NCBI GenBank assembly: GCA_963720375.1
Contig: CAVRFM010000010.1
Span: 1 to 64,000 of the forward strand
DNA from: JAPLHP01 sp963720375
Lineage (GTDB): Bacteria > Chloroflexota > Dehalococcoidia > UBA2247 > RBG-13-53-26
DNA: 64,000 bases
Direction: 5' to 3'
Part shown: positions 1-8,596 of the stretch, piece by piece
Position numbering within the stretch: position 1 is the stretch's first letter
Layout: each line of letters starts with the position of its first letter
Program-made: the position numbers and the translations under genes
The notes under the pieces: model-generated
Told to the model about the DNA's origin: nothing
Database searches by the model: none
Seen by the model: only the letters and a program-made list of their open reading frames with translations

Positions 1-78
1 AGCTTCCATTATGTCAAGCGGCCGTCTCCTAAGGCCACCATGCCAAGCTGAAATTCGTAGCTAAGTCCTACATGGACA

Positions 79-113
79 GAGCCACCCCAAAGACCAAGGG
101 TGGCTCATCTTTT
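79..113 (+). terminator. Intrinsic terminator-like hairpin
   Basis: A perfect 9-bp stem (79-87 with 98-106, GAGCCACCC / GGGTGGCTC) with a ten-base loop is followed by ATCTTTT. It would end a transcript arriving on the plus strand from outside the window and insulate the recombinase gene downstream. Confidence 0.6.
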
Positions 114-214
114 ACCCCAGAAGTGAGCGCCTGACTGGTTCCGAAATCCACTGTCAGGAGTCGTCCTTCCCTGCTTGCCCACTGGACACTGTACGAAGGA
201 GGCTGGGCAAGTAT

Positions 215-1244
215 ATGATCACGTCAAGCACCAATTCCAGTAGGAGACAAAGGATGGCTGAGCTTCAAATGGAGAGATTGCTTCTGCATTTCGCCCACTC
301 ATGCCGGGCGGAGGGCAAATCTCCCAACACGGTTGCATGGTACTTCGAGAGGGGTTCCCACTTCGTTCGCTTTCTGGTTGAAACGGGACGAAAACCCACT
401 CTGGCCAATTTCAACCTGGAGACAGCGAGAGAGTTTATCGTCCACGAACAAGAACGAGGCCTCTCGCCCTTCACCATCCTTGCCGACGCCAAGACGCTAA
501 GGGCTATCAGTACCTGGCTCTTCAACGAGACATATACGAAAGAGAACAGGTTATCCAAGCTGAAGCTGCCCAAGGTGCCATTGAAGCTGATAGAGCCACT
601 GACACCAGCCGAGATTGAGGATTTGCTGAAAGTACGGAGATCCGCTAACTCATCTCGGCAGCCGTGACCAAGCCATACTGCTGACATTCCTGGCCACAGG
701 GCTCAGGCTCAGCGAGCTGGCAGGGATCAAATGGGAGGACGCCCATATCGATGAGGGATATGTGAAGGTGATGGGCAAGGGTTCGAAAGAAAGGATTGTT
801 CCCACCGGCGCAGTAGCCCAGAAAGCCGTGTGGCGCTACGTTCTCCACTTCAGGCCCGAGCCGTCGACCCCGGAGGACAATCGCCTCTTCCTCACCCTGG
901 ACGGCAGGGGATTGCAGCCCAACTCGATCAGACTGCTTCTCAAGCGATGGGGAAAGAGCGCCGGAGTGCCTCGTCTGCACGCTCACCTGTGCAGGCACAC
1001 ATACGCCACCAATTTTCTGGTGCACAAGTGCGGCGATGTCTTCCAATTGAAGCATATCCTGGGCCACAGCAAATTGGATATGGTCGGGAGATATGTTCAT
1101 TATGCCGAAAGTGACGCTCTCCTTCATGGTGGCGTCTCATCACCCCTTGACCGCATCAACCTTAAGGGCATCAAGGGATATAAGGTAGACAAGATGCTCA
1201 GGAAGGCGAAGAGCAGTTCGGTTCGGCGAGAGAAAAGCCTTTGA
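215..1244 (+). pseudogene. Tyrosine recombinase/integrase, one frameshift
   Basis: Site-specific DNA recombinase of the phage-integrase family, reconstructed at about 342 residues. The N-terminal part (residues 1-140) is the SAM-like core-binding domain. The catalytic part keeps the full active-site set: Arg in GLRLSEL (about 164), Lys in GKGSKER (about 191), HxxR in HLCRH (about 257-260), His in LGHSK (about 284) and the nucleophile Tyr in RYVHY (about 293). The frame changes near 629-650, where CTGAAAGTACGG carries one extra base; downstream the other frame reads straight through DPLTHLGSRDQ into the catalytic domain. It is therefore one gene, either newly broken or affected by a sequence error. 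An AGGAGG lies at 197-202, rather far from the ATG at 215, so an internal ATG (MAEL) is also possible. No attachment site or tRNA is adjacent. Confidence 0.85.
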
Positions 1245-1264
1245 TGTTCATTTAGGCAGCATCG

Positions 1265-1293
1265 GGACGGCCACATGTTGTTAGTGGCCGTCC
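1265..1293. repeat. Perfect inverted repeat after the recombinase gene
   Basis: Ten-base arms, GGACGGCCAC (1265-1274) and GTGGCCGTCC (1284-1293), flank a nine-base loop. No T-run follows on either strand, so it could be a weak bidirectional terminator between converging genes or a recombinase-related site. The remainder of 1245-1451 shows no gene. Confidence 0.5.
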
Positions 1294-1451
1294 ATTGGCA
1301 CGTTCGGCAAAGTGTTTGAGGTGGCCAGCCGCACTTTCCCAGCGGCCAACTCGGCAATTGATTCTTTCTTTGCCGTTGCCTACAGTCCCGGAGCGTTTGT
1401 CCCAATGCCAGTGGCCAATAGCCTTCTGAATCACTCCTGGGGCTGGCTCAA

Positions 1452-1637
1452 TCAATTCGGCCAGAATCCCACGCCATCCCAAAGCTGAACGAGGGCTAAA
1501 TGCTGCAGGGTCACTGCCTCTAAGGCCCGTGGCTCTTCTTCGGCGACGTAAGGAGGCAGACCATACAGCTCCTCAACCCCACACTCTTCTTCCAGGTCTT
1601 CATCATCGTTGGCTTCATCATCGTCTATAGTTTTCAT
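1452..1637 (-). CDS. Small acidic protein
   Basis: A 61-residue protein with a strongly acidic first third (MKTIDDDEANDDEDLEEE) and a more hydrophobic C-terminus. I do not recognise a family. Its ATG overlaps the stop codon of the preceding nuclease-like gene by four bases (ATGA), the usual sign of translational coupling, so the two probably form an operon. An acidic partner of a DNA-binding protein could be a DNA mimic or inhibitor, but that is only a guess. Confidence 0.5.
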   Translation of the reverse strand: MKTIDDDEANDDEDLEEECGVEELYGLPPYVAEEEPRALEAVTLQHLALVQLWDGVGFWPN

Positions 1638-2608
1638 GTGCGTCTCCTCTCCTTATACCTTGGAACACCAGATGTGCGAATAACGCGGCTGATGCCTGTG
1701 ACAATGGAGGAAAGCTCTATCACTTCAAGCGGGCAGTCGCTCCAGTCATGTATCCAGCAAACGATCAGGTCACATTCATTGGGATTGTGACCATGGCGTT
1801 CAAACGACTGGCTGTTGTACTCAAACTCGATGCGAACGCCTTCATACGAACCGTCAGATCGTTTCAGTTTCGCATCACAGTCCGGAAATCCATTTTGAAC
1901 ACCCTCAACCACAATACCCAGTTCCTCGGCCAGCTTTCCAAAGAGTAACACCACACCCAGCTCGTTTGTCGGTGCGTACCGCAGCCCGCGAAAGTCAATG
2001 GTGCGCCCATACTTCCTCCGCGATTTCGCTTTCGATTTCGACGCCGTCAGGCTCTCCGGGACTGCCGGGGCCACCTGCTCGGAGGCAGGCTCACCGCTGT
2101 TTCGGTGTTCTCCTTTGATCAGAGCCAGTGCTTTGGCAATGCTGCCGAACTCCTTCTCATATTGTCCTGCATTGAGGCTGAGATTCTCGCTGATCTCAGT
2201 CTTCGACGGCGCTCTCCCTAAGCCATCCAGGAGACTGGCCAGTTCCGTCAGCATGGCCTCCCGGTTTCGCTTGTAAGTCCGGCTGGGTCTCAGCCCCGCC
2301 TGTCTCAGGGCCTCACTGAAGCCACCGAAGGCGCGAATGATCGTGCTCGGGCTGATATGCCCCTCCTTCGTCACCTGTCGGGTGCTCAGGGATGTGGCTC
2401 CCAAGCGTCCCGCCAGGTCCTTCAGATACTGCAGGATGGCTTCCTTCTCACGCGATGACATGGGCCCCGGCGGCCTCCGGCCCTTGAGTATGGCCCGCCC
2501 CTGAGTCTGTATTATTGTCCGATGGTAAGTGGAGTGTTTCGGCAGTTGTTCTTCTGCTTCTCCGTCAAACAATTGTCTGGGAACGCTCGCTGTCTGAACC
2601 ATTATCAA
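1634..2608 (-). CDS. HNH-associated-repeat protein with PD-(D/E)XK-like C-terminus
   Basis: A 324-residue protein. Residues about 50-170 hold two helical repeats of the homing-endonuclease-associated type (FGGFSEALRQAGL and FGSIAKALALIKGE are the recurrent FGsfxeAlxxaG element), which bind DNA. After a basic linker (KSKAKSRRKYGR) the C-terminal 110 residues resemble a restriction-endonuclease fold: PDCDAKL and VRIEFEY would supply the acidic metal ligands, followed by CDLIVCWIHDW. The family is known as predicted nucleases of unknown target; activity here is inferred. It is coupled to the small acidic gene downstream. The start is the first ATG; a start a few codons later is possible. Confidence 0.6.
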   Translation of the reverse strand: MIMVQTASVPRQLFDGEAEEQLPKHSTYHRTIIQTQGRAILKGRRPPGPMSSREKEAILQYLKDLAGRLGATSLSTRQVTKEGHISPSTIIRAFGGFSEALRQAGLRPSRTYKRNREAMLTELASLLDGLGRAPSKTEISENLSLNAGQYEKEFGSIAKALALIKGEHRNSGEPASEQVAPAVPESLTASKSKAKSRRKYGRTIDFRGLRYAPTNELGVVLLFGKLAEELGIVVEGVQNGFPDCDAKLKRSDGSYEGVRIEFEYNSQSFERHGHNPNECDLIVCWIHDWSDCPLEVIELSSIVTGISRVIRTSGVPRYKERRRT

Positions 2609-2687
2609 CTCCCCCTCAAGGTCATTACAAAGCTCTGCCTATGACGGAGTCACCGTTCCGGAATAGGTGCAAACCACCTTCTCATCA

Positions 2688-3579
2688 CTATCCTTGAGCG
2701 TTACGAGTCAGTGTTTGCTGCCCCGATGAGATGCCGCTCAGAAACAAAGTTGTGTCCGTGGCGGTCTTCTGCCCTCCCGGCAGGATGACATCCGGTATGT
2801 AGAATGTGTCCTGCCCTCCGTCGACGGAGAGATCAGCCTCGTAGACAGAGACGGGCAGGTCACCACTGTTGCTCACCTTGAAGCTGATCCCTTCCAGGGT
2901 GTAATCCAGAGTCAGAGTCGACCAGGACCAGGTCAATGACACGTCACTGATGGAGGCGCTGCCTCCCAGGTAAGTGAAGCTGTGCGTGGCAATCTGTGTG
3001 CCCGAAGATTCCTCCACAATGAGGGTGTACGCACCGGCAGCAGCGGTCTTGTAGGGACCAGCCATGTCCAGGATGACTGCAGTCACCCCCTTGTCGGCAG
3101 AGGCTGATCCTGTCTGGACACCGTCGGGGTTTGTGAGTATTAGAGAGATGTAGTCAGTGGCGGTGAACTGGACTTGCAGAGCAGGCATGCCGCCGTCGGC
3201 CATCACCTGTGAGCTCGTGAGCGTGAACTGCGTCAGGGTAGTGAAGTACCAGTCGAGCGAGGTGGCCTTGTTGCCTGCCTTATCAAGGGAGACTGCTCAC
3301 GTAGTGATAGGTGGTGCTGGGGGAAAGCCCGCTCAGGGTGACGCTGTGGCTGGTAACCATATTGGTATCCGATGTAGTAGTCGAGCCATAGCTTGCAGTC
3401 AGCCCATACTCCACCTGGCTTGAGGCTGGCTCGTCCGTGGTCCAGGTGATGGTGGCACCGCTGGCGGTGATGCCGGAAGCGGCGACTCCGGTAATGCTGG
3501 GTGCGGTGGTGTCGCTGGCACAGCCAGCGAACGAAATTGCCAGAGCAACTAGTGCAATTAACACCGCTATGGTCTTCAT
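2688..3579 (-). pseudogene. Fibronectin-III-like lipoprotein, one frameshift
   Basis: A secreted lipoprotein of about 296 residues when the frame is restored. The N-terminus is a signal peptide with lipobox (ISFAGC, Cys about 20). A fibronectin type III / phosphatase-N-like domain follows (ITWTTDEPASSQVEYG ... LSPSTTYHY), then a beta-rich region ending in a FxLYD-type domain (ISFKVSNSGDLPVSVYEADL). Near 3288-3300 one extra base moves the frame; the other frame continues VSLDKAGNKATSLDWYFTT, the normal end of this domain. It is related in build to the lipoprotein at 52276-53226. Probable cell-surface role; no catalytic residues seen. Confidence 0.75.
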
Positions 3580-3723
3580 CTATCTTCCATCCTCCTCAAT
3601 ACGTTATGGTAGAACCCTTGTCTTCCAGCCTGATCCGGTCAGATCACCATTGAGCGACTCATGTTTCCTCCCCCCTTCCTGCGCGCGGAGTCCCTGTGCA
3701 ATCCATTGCTCATTTTACCACAA

Positions 3724-3760
3724 AATATTCTCCAGGGGAATATTTGCCGCTAGAATATTC
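3724..3760. promoter_or_regulatory. Probable operator of the XRE regulator
   Basis: Three related half-sites lie just upstream of the XRE gene: AATATTC (3724-3730) and GAATATT (3738-3744) form a perfect inverted repeat with a seven-base spacer, and GAATATTC (3753-3760) is itself a palindrome. Autoregulation by the adjacent XRE protein is the natural inference. Confidence 0.55.
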
Positions 3761-3775
3761 ATTATCATCTGACTT

Positions 3776-4001
3776 GTGGCCAAGAGGAATATCGTTGGTG
3801 CCCGAATTCGGAAGGCAAGGAAGGCCTGCCAAGCCACCTGTCACCCAGTTGGAGTTGGTGGCACGCCTTCAAGTGTTGGGAACCAAGATAGATCAGGGTC
3901 GCCTATCGAAGATCGAGACAGGGCGACGACCCGTATCAGATGTTGAGATTGTTGCTATTGCAAAGGCGTTGAAAGTCCCAGTGTCATCGCTGTTTGAATA
4001 G
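3776..4001 (+). pseudogene. XRE-family helix-turn-helix regulator, one frameshift
   Basis: A small DNA-binding regulator of about 74 residues. From the GTG at 3776 the frame reads AKRNIVGARIRKARKA, the standard N-terminal helix of the family. Between about 3820 and 3835 one extra base moves it to the frame encoding KPPVTQLELVARLQ ... IDQGRLSKIETGRRPVSD ... LFE, which is the helix-turn-helix proper. Restored, the protein is of typical length for single-domain XRE proteins. No clear Shine-Dalgarno is seen. A set of GAATATTC palindromes lies immediately upstream. Confidence 0.75.
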
Positions 4002-4064
4002 GGGTGTTGACCAGGCTTGCTGTGTTGGCTCGCCTTTGCCCTTGGGTTGCGCCTTCTCGAAGGC

Positions 4065-4158
4065 TGCAACCAATCCACTTTCGGTTAAGTCCCTCAGCAA
4101 CAGTGACGGTTGTACCACAACCAGCGAACGGCTCAAGTACTAGGTCACTACGTTGCGA
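4065..4158 (-). pseudogene. DNA methyltransferase C-terminal remnant
   Basis: Only about 30 codons survive: SDLVLEPFAGCGTTVTVAEG followed by LNRKWIGCS. EPFAGCGTT is the AdoMet-binding motif (DPFxGxGTT) of N4/N6 site-specific DNA methyltransferases, and GLNRKWIG is the conserved segment after it. The normal continuation (ID/E S x x Y) is missing and no other methyltransferase motif is present. It abuts another truncated gene, marking a recombination junction. Confidence 0.65.
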
Positions 4159-4229
4159 CTGGCCCTGATTGTTTGCTCTGGGAGGGCTTGTGGTAGGGGT
4201 AGCCGAGACGTTGAGGATTAGGGTCTCAG

Positions 4230-4338
4230 TCTTGCTGGATTGAACAATGCAGGCTAATGTGCCATGTTCGTCGAAACGGATTCTGGGGAATGTCTCCGGT
4301 AGAACGCAGTTGACGCAGACTCTCGGTGACATCGTCAC
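4230..4338 (-). pseudogene. N-acetyl sugar amidotransferase N-terminal remnant
   Basis: About 35 codons beginning at GTG or ATG (4338 or 4332) and preceded by GGAGGAG. CVNCVLPETFPRIRFDEHG matches the zinc-binding start of the PseA/WbpG family of sugar amidotransferases (CxxCxLPxTxPxIxFDxxG), which amidate sugars in surface polysaccharide synthesis. The protein normally has more than 300 residues; here homology stops at about 4233 and methyltransferase-derived sequence begins soon after. It lies 26 bases after the NAD-synthase-like gene, so an intact ancestor would have been the next gene of that operon. Confidence 0.6.
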
Positions 4339-4364
4339 ATTTCTCCTCCAGCCATCAAAACCAG

Positions 4365-5336
4365 TCAGGTTCGTATGTCAAGCGTTGGCGGGGGCGCTCG
4401 CAAATGCCTTGTTGCATTGTGCTTGGAAGTGAAGTCTCTGAAAGCTCTCTTGACCTGTTCCTCGGTCAGATCCATCGCTGCGCACACCTCTGCAACAGGA
4501 ACACTATTCTCCCACGCGTAGATCAGAAGATCTAGCCTGTCATATGGAATGCGGAAATAGAACTCCTCATCGGTCACTGTGAAACTGAAGGTGTCCGGGC
4601 TCGGCGCCCTGTCGATGATCTCTCTTATGACTCCCAGGTACTCGGCGATCTGGTATACCTGGGTCTTGTACAGATGAGCCAGGGGTTCGATATCCACCCC
4701 GCCATCTCCGTACTTCACGAAGAACCCCTGAACCAGCTCAGTTCTATTGGTTGTCCCACATACGAGAGAGTTGTCTCTCTCGCCATAGTAGTACAAGCAA
4801 AGCATCCTGGTTCTGTGTTTGGTATCGGTGGCAGCAACTATGCCATGAAGGGTTTCATTGTTCAGTCTGGCGGAACGGATATTGCCATGACTGTCCTCTA
4901 CCTTCAGCGTGAAGAAATTGAAAGCATCTCTTGAGAGCAGATCGGCGGGGAGGACGATCTTCGACTTCCACGAGCCATCGTAATCAGGGAAGACTGCTCT
5001 GATAGCATTGTCACGCTTCTCATAAGTTCCAAACGCCTTCAGTGTGGGAGTGAGGTCAATAGTCTCAACGGCAATCCCCATCTTCCGGGCAAGCTTTGCC
5101 GCGTATTCTGCGCTAATGGGATTGGATTCCCTTTCGGGCATAATCAATCCCAATACCTTATCCTTACCGAGCGCTCTCACACACAGTGAGGCGCTCAAAG
5201 CAGAATCGATGCCCCCACTCAGTCCAATCACAGCACCACCTCTTCTCATGCCACCGACTTGTTTCTGAATGAAGGAACAGATCCGTTGCGTCTCAGCTTC
5301 ACAATCGATCCGAAGAACATCTCTATGAAATGCCAT
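4365..5336 (-). CDS. NAD synthase-family PP-loop ATPase
   Basis: A 323-residue protein of the NadE family, which adenylates a carboxylate with ATP and amidates it. The PP-loop signature GLSGGIDSALSAS lies about residues 42-54, and the family motifs TNRTELVQGFFVKYGDGGVD and PLAHLYKTQVYQIAEYLGV are present. The chosen ATG (5336) is one base after the stop of the gene upstream; the longer ORF would overlap it. There is no glutaminase domain, so ammonia would come from elsewhere. The setting (acyl carrier protein, AMP ligases, sugar amidotransferase remnant) argues for modification of a polysaccharide precursor rather than, or besides, NAD synthesis. Housekeeping NadE remains possible. Confidence 0.8.
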   Translation of the reverse strand: MAFHRDVLRIDCEAETQRICSFIQKQVGGMRRGGAVIGLSGGIDSALSASLCVRALGKDKVLGLIMPERESNPISAEYAAKLARKMGIAVETIDLTPTLKAFGTYEKRDNAIRAVFPDYDGSWKSKIVLPADLLSRDAFNFFTLKVEDSHGNIRSARLNNETLHGIVAATDTKHRTRMLCLYYYGERDNSLVCGTTNRTELVQGFFVKYGDGGVDIEPLAHLYKTQVYQIAEYLGVIREIIDRAPSPDTFSFTVTDEEFYFRIPYDRLDLLIYAWENSVPVAEVCAAMDLTEEQVKRAFRDFTSKHNATRHLRAPPPTLDIRT

Positions 5337-5337
5337 A

Positions 5338-5661
5338 CTATGCACCGCCTTCACTTTCACTAGGTTTCTCCTGATGACTCTCCCAAGCAGACGTCTTAGG
5401 CAGATGTCGACAGGACTCAATGCACTGGGATACCACGAAGGCCTTCAATGCTCCAAACACCGAGACAACTGAGTCAACGGAGCTGCCCAGATACACTGCT
5501 GCACTGTCCTGCTTACGCAAACCATCGTTAATCAAGGCGCTCCGAAGTGAATTGACATACGCCTCGATGCTACCCCAAGCCACTCTCTGGCCCTGACATG
5601 CCAGAGCCTCCTTGTTCGGAAATGCATTACTACGCATCTCCAGAAACTCGCTAAACAGCAC
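5338..5661 (-). pseudogene. Truncated AMP-dependent ligase
   Basis: About 75 codons of the N-terminal part of an adenylate-forming ligase (VLFSEFLEMRSNAFPNKEAL ... YLGSSVDSVVSVFGALKA) followed by an unrelated tail. The family normally has about 500 residues; the ATP-binding TSGSTGxPKG loop and everything after it are absent. The GTG at 5661, overlapping the acyl carrier protein stop by 11 bases and preceded by GGAGG (5672-5676), is a better start than the upstream ATG. Probably a deletion relic between acyl carrier protein and NAD-synthase-like genes. Confidence 0.7.
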
Positions 5662-5923
5662 GTCCGGTCTTCCTCCCCACAAAGACTACGAGCTTGTTTA
5701 CCGAATCCAAGTTCTCCGGCACCAGTTCTTCGTCTTTCACTTCGATGCCAAATGTCTCTTCAATGAACATCACTAAGTCCAGGACGCCTGTGGAATCCAG
5801 GATTCCCTCTTCCAGAAGGGACGCATCATCCCTCAGGCTTTCTTCCGGGGACATGAAGTTGTCACTGATGTGCTTTTTTAACTGATCTCTAATGTCTTCT
5901 CTTGCGTTTCGCTTACCTGTCAA
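5651..5923 (-). CDS. Acyl carrier protein
   Basis: A 90-residue carrier protein. The phosphopantetheine attachment motif is EEGILDSTGVLDL (Ser about 48), and the helical pattern IRDQLKKHISDNF ... LVMFIEETFGIEV is typical. The start is taken as TTG (5923) because AGGAGG (5931-5936) lies seven bases before it; the ATG at 6001 has no such site. In this locus it probably carries an acyl or aminoacyl group activated by the neighbouring AMP ligase and passed to an envelope polysaccharide, as in exosortase-type clusters. Confidence 0.85.
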   Translation of the reverse strand: MTGKRNAREDIRDQLKKHISDNFMSPEESLRDDASLLEEGILDSTGVLDLVMFIEETFGIEVKDEELVPENLDSVNKLVVFVGRKTGRAV

Positions 5924-6141
5924 AACACTACCTCCTGGTTGGCTGCACTTGGTCGTCTCCTCACAGCTGGTCGCTTGGGGCTCCTCAGGCCTCCGCGCCA
6001 TCGTGTCTCGCCCGAGTCACCACTACGCTTCGACCAACTCCCCACCTGTCAGTCCCTATGGAAGAACACACCGTCGTCTTCCATAGTAGTTATATACTAA
6101 TCTAGCCAAATGATTTGTCAAGTTGCCGCTGTGAGTGGTTA

Positions 6142-6216
6142 GGTTAAATCTGGGTTGATTTTGATGCAATTTGCTTCTTGCTGCGGAGCCTTTGCCAACC
6201 ATTAGTGAACTTAACC
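6142..6216. repeat. Dispersed hairpin repeat, copy 1
   Basis: About 75 bases sharing a nearly identical core with 15292-15363 (TTTTGATGCAATTTGCTTCT onward). The ends, GGTTAA and TTAACC, are inverted. It is the only recognisable element in the 443-base gap 5924-6366 between the AMP ligase and acyl carrier protein genes. Confidence 0.75.
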
Positions 6217-6366
6217 CTTGGTTGCCTTCAGCTTGCGTTTGGTGGATTGAAGCGGAGTCCCCCTGAATCCAGCTACTGACTGGCGAGCATTATTCTTGCA
6301 CCGGCTGTGCCCAGGAAGGTGACAGTGTGCTCCGATGATCTCACCCCATTCTGCGTGGTTCTGACA

Positions 6367-7923
6367 CTATCCGATCACTTCCTTGCATTTCTCCCGGTCA
6401 ATCTTGCCAGTCGATTTCTTGGGCAAAGCCCGGACAAAAACGATTCTGTCGGGGAGCTTGAATCTGGGGAGTTTCGCCGCGCAGTAATCCAGCACATCGT
6501 TTGCTTCGCAATTGTCTCGTATAGGCACGGCGACTGCCACAAGACTATTCCCCTTCAGTTGATCCGGCTTCCCCAAAACAGCGACCTCCACAATGAGGCT
6601 GCTTTCCATTATCACATCCTCAATTTCCTGGGGATTGATACGGTGGCCGCTGACTTTCAGGAGGTTATCCTTGCGTCCCACCAGATAGAAGTATCCCTCA
6701 TCGTCTGCGTAAGCCAGGTCGCCGGTATGATAGCCATTGTGGTCCAGCACGCGTGCCGAGGTTTCCGGGTCCTTCCAGTAGCCCTTCATTATATTGGGTC
6801 CCGACGCGGTTAGCTCGCCAGTCTGTCCGATCGGCACTTCAGCGCCATTCTCATCTAGAACGCGAAGCGTGACACCCGAGATCGCCTTGCCGATTGAATC
6901 CATCTTCCGTTCGAAATCCGCTGGGTCAAGGTAGCTCAACCGCGCTGATGCCTCTGTCGCGCCGTACATGATGTATATCAGAGTGTGTGCCGGCAGCGCC
7001 CGCCGCAGATCCTGTTTGATCTGCCGCGACATGTGCCCGCCGGCCTGCGAACAATACCTGAGAGAGACCAGCTTATCCCTGCTTGCTGCCAGAGGAGACC
7101 GGTGCAGCAGATAGGCGTAGGTCGAAGGCACCCCCGACATTCCGGTCACCTGCTCATCGATCATCTGTTTGATGAGAGCGCCAGTATACGCGAATGTATT
7201 GTTGATGACTACCGAACCACCAACCGCGAAGTGGGTATTGAGGAGCGACTTCCCCATTACGTAGAAGAACGGGAGAACCACCATCTGGCGATCATCGGGC
7301 GTCAGATTGAGATACGCACAAATGGAGTCCGTGTTATTAACAATATTGCAATGAGTAAGCATTGCTCCTTTTGGCACTCCGGTAGAGCCTGACGTGTAGA
7401 TAATGCATGCGAGGTTCGATGGGTCGATCGCCAGGCCGGGATTGGACGCATCGCCTTCACTGGCAATATCCTCAAGCCTGATCACCGGAAACGGCATGGC
7501 CATCCATTTCATTTTCGGCTGTGACATGATGAGCGCCCGTACACCGGACGAGGAAAGCGGCGTATCCGAGAGAAGATTCTCAAATCGCGTGGATGATATT
7601 ATGGCCGCCGGCTCGATTTCCTGCAGCAGTGGAGCAAGTTTATCCGGCCTGATTTCCGTGCCAAGGGATACAAAGGCCGCGCCGGTCTTCAATACGCCGT
7701 AGTAGCTTGCCACATACTCGATGGAATTGTGAAGAATGACGGCAACGCGCGTATCGGCACCGACTCCCATACCGGCGAGAGCACGGGCAATCCGGTTTGC
7801 CATGGCATTGATTTGTTCATAGGTCGCGCGAGTCTGTTCATGAATAAGCGCAATCTTATCAGGGTATTTCCTGGCACTCTCTTCCAGGAAGTGGTGTATA
7901 AGGGTCATATTCGATGGAAGCAT
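6367..7923 (-). CDS. AMP-dependent acyl/aryl ligase
   Basis: A 518-residue class I adenylate-forming enzyme. It activates a carboxylate with ATP for transfer to a thiol. Signature regions occur in order: ATP loop IIYTSGSTGVPKGAM (about 172-186), YGATEASARL (about 321-330), YHTGDLAY (about 399), the hinge GRKDNLLKVSGHRINPQEIE (about 417-436), and the C-terminal Lys region PKKSTGKIDREK. Length is normal. It lies upstream of the acyl carrier protein gene on the same strand across a 443-base gap, suggesting it loads that carrier, as the exosortase-associated ligase family does. The substrate cannot be read from sequence. Confidence 0.85.
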   Translation of the reverse strand: MLPSNMTLIHHFLEESARKYPDKIALIHEQTRATYEQINAMANRIARALAGMGVGADTRVAVILHNSIEYVASYYGVLKTGAAFVSLGTEIRPDKLAPLLQEIEPAAIISSTRFENLLSDTPLSSSGVRALIMSQPKMKWMAMPFPVIRLEDIASEGDASNPGLAIDPSNLACIIYTSGSTGVPKGAMLTHCNIVNNTDSICAYLNLTPDDRQMVVLPFFYVMGKSLLNTHFAVGGSVVINNTFAYTGALIKQMIDEQVTGMSGVPSTYAYLLHRSPLAASRDKLVSLRYCSQAGGHMSRQIKQDLRRALPAHTLIYIMYGATEASARLSYLDPADFERKMDSIGKAISGVTLRVLDENGAEVPIGQTGELTASGPNIMKGYWKDPETSARVLDHNGYHTGDLAYADDEGYFYLVGRKDNLLKVSGHRINPQEIEDVIMESSLIVEVAVLGKPDQLKGNSLVAVAVPIRDNCEANDVLDYCAAKLPRFKLPDRIVFVRALPKKSTGKIDREKCKEVIG

Positions 7924-8596
7924 AAGGCTGCCAACCTCCGGCGTCCAAGAGATAGGAGAGCAATCATTATATCGCCATATATCGTCATTCTATCACATCC
8001 TCTCAATCTGTCATTCTATCTCATATGACCCTTACCCTAGTTTTGGCATACCAGTATATCATATATGACATATTATCAAGTAAAAGTGAGCTTTACCCAA
8101 GACAGCTGGAATTGGGCTCTCCAGCGGCCTGGGCATGTCTAATCCCGTTCCCGATTTAGGTGCCGGCCTTCCCGGAATGGCAGTGAGGATACTGTGAGAC
8201 GAACGACCTCGGCTGAGATACGGCGGTGAGTCGGATGCCGTAGCCTGTGGAATAGGATTAAGGAACTATTTACCCAAACCATTTATGCAATCATACTTCC
8301 AGTGGCAGCCGGTGCAGTGATGTGGGTACTTCCAAAACTGGTAGCACATCTAACTTAGGAAGTGTTACACTTATTGGGACAGGTCAAACCCCTGCAACTG
8401 CGACTTGAGAAGGTGTACAACTACTGAAGGCGGGACAGCTGCGATGAGGACAGACGATGAAATGATAGGTACGGAGGAGCAGAAGAAACGGTGTGGTTGG
8501 CCGAGCAGTTGATTGGCTATGGTGGCACACGCTGGAGCAAATCTCACCAAGGAAATGTTCATACTGGGACTACAAATAGGGTTGAGGTGATCAGTA
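7924..8596. other. Gap without a recognisable gene
   Basis: 673 bases between the divergent AMP ligase and FemAB-like genes. The part near 7960-8090 is AT-rich (TATCATATATGACATATTATC) and probably holds promoters for one or both. A short similar stretch (CATATAAGTTACATTATCAAGC) occurs at 9775-9797. Short open frames here have no recognisable homology. Confidence 0.5.

Noticed and set aside
215..1244. Integration of a mobile element at tRNA-Asp
   Set aside because: The recombinase is 36 kb from the tRNA and no direct copy of the tRNA end was seen near it.
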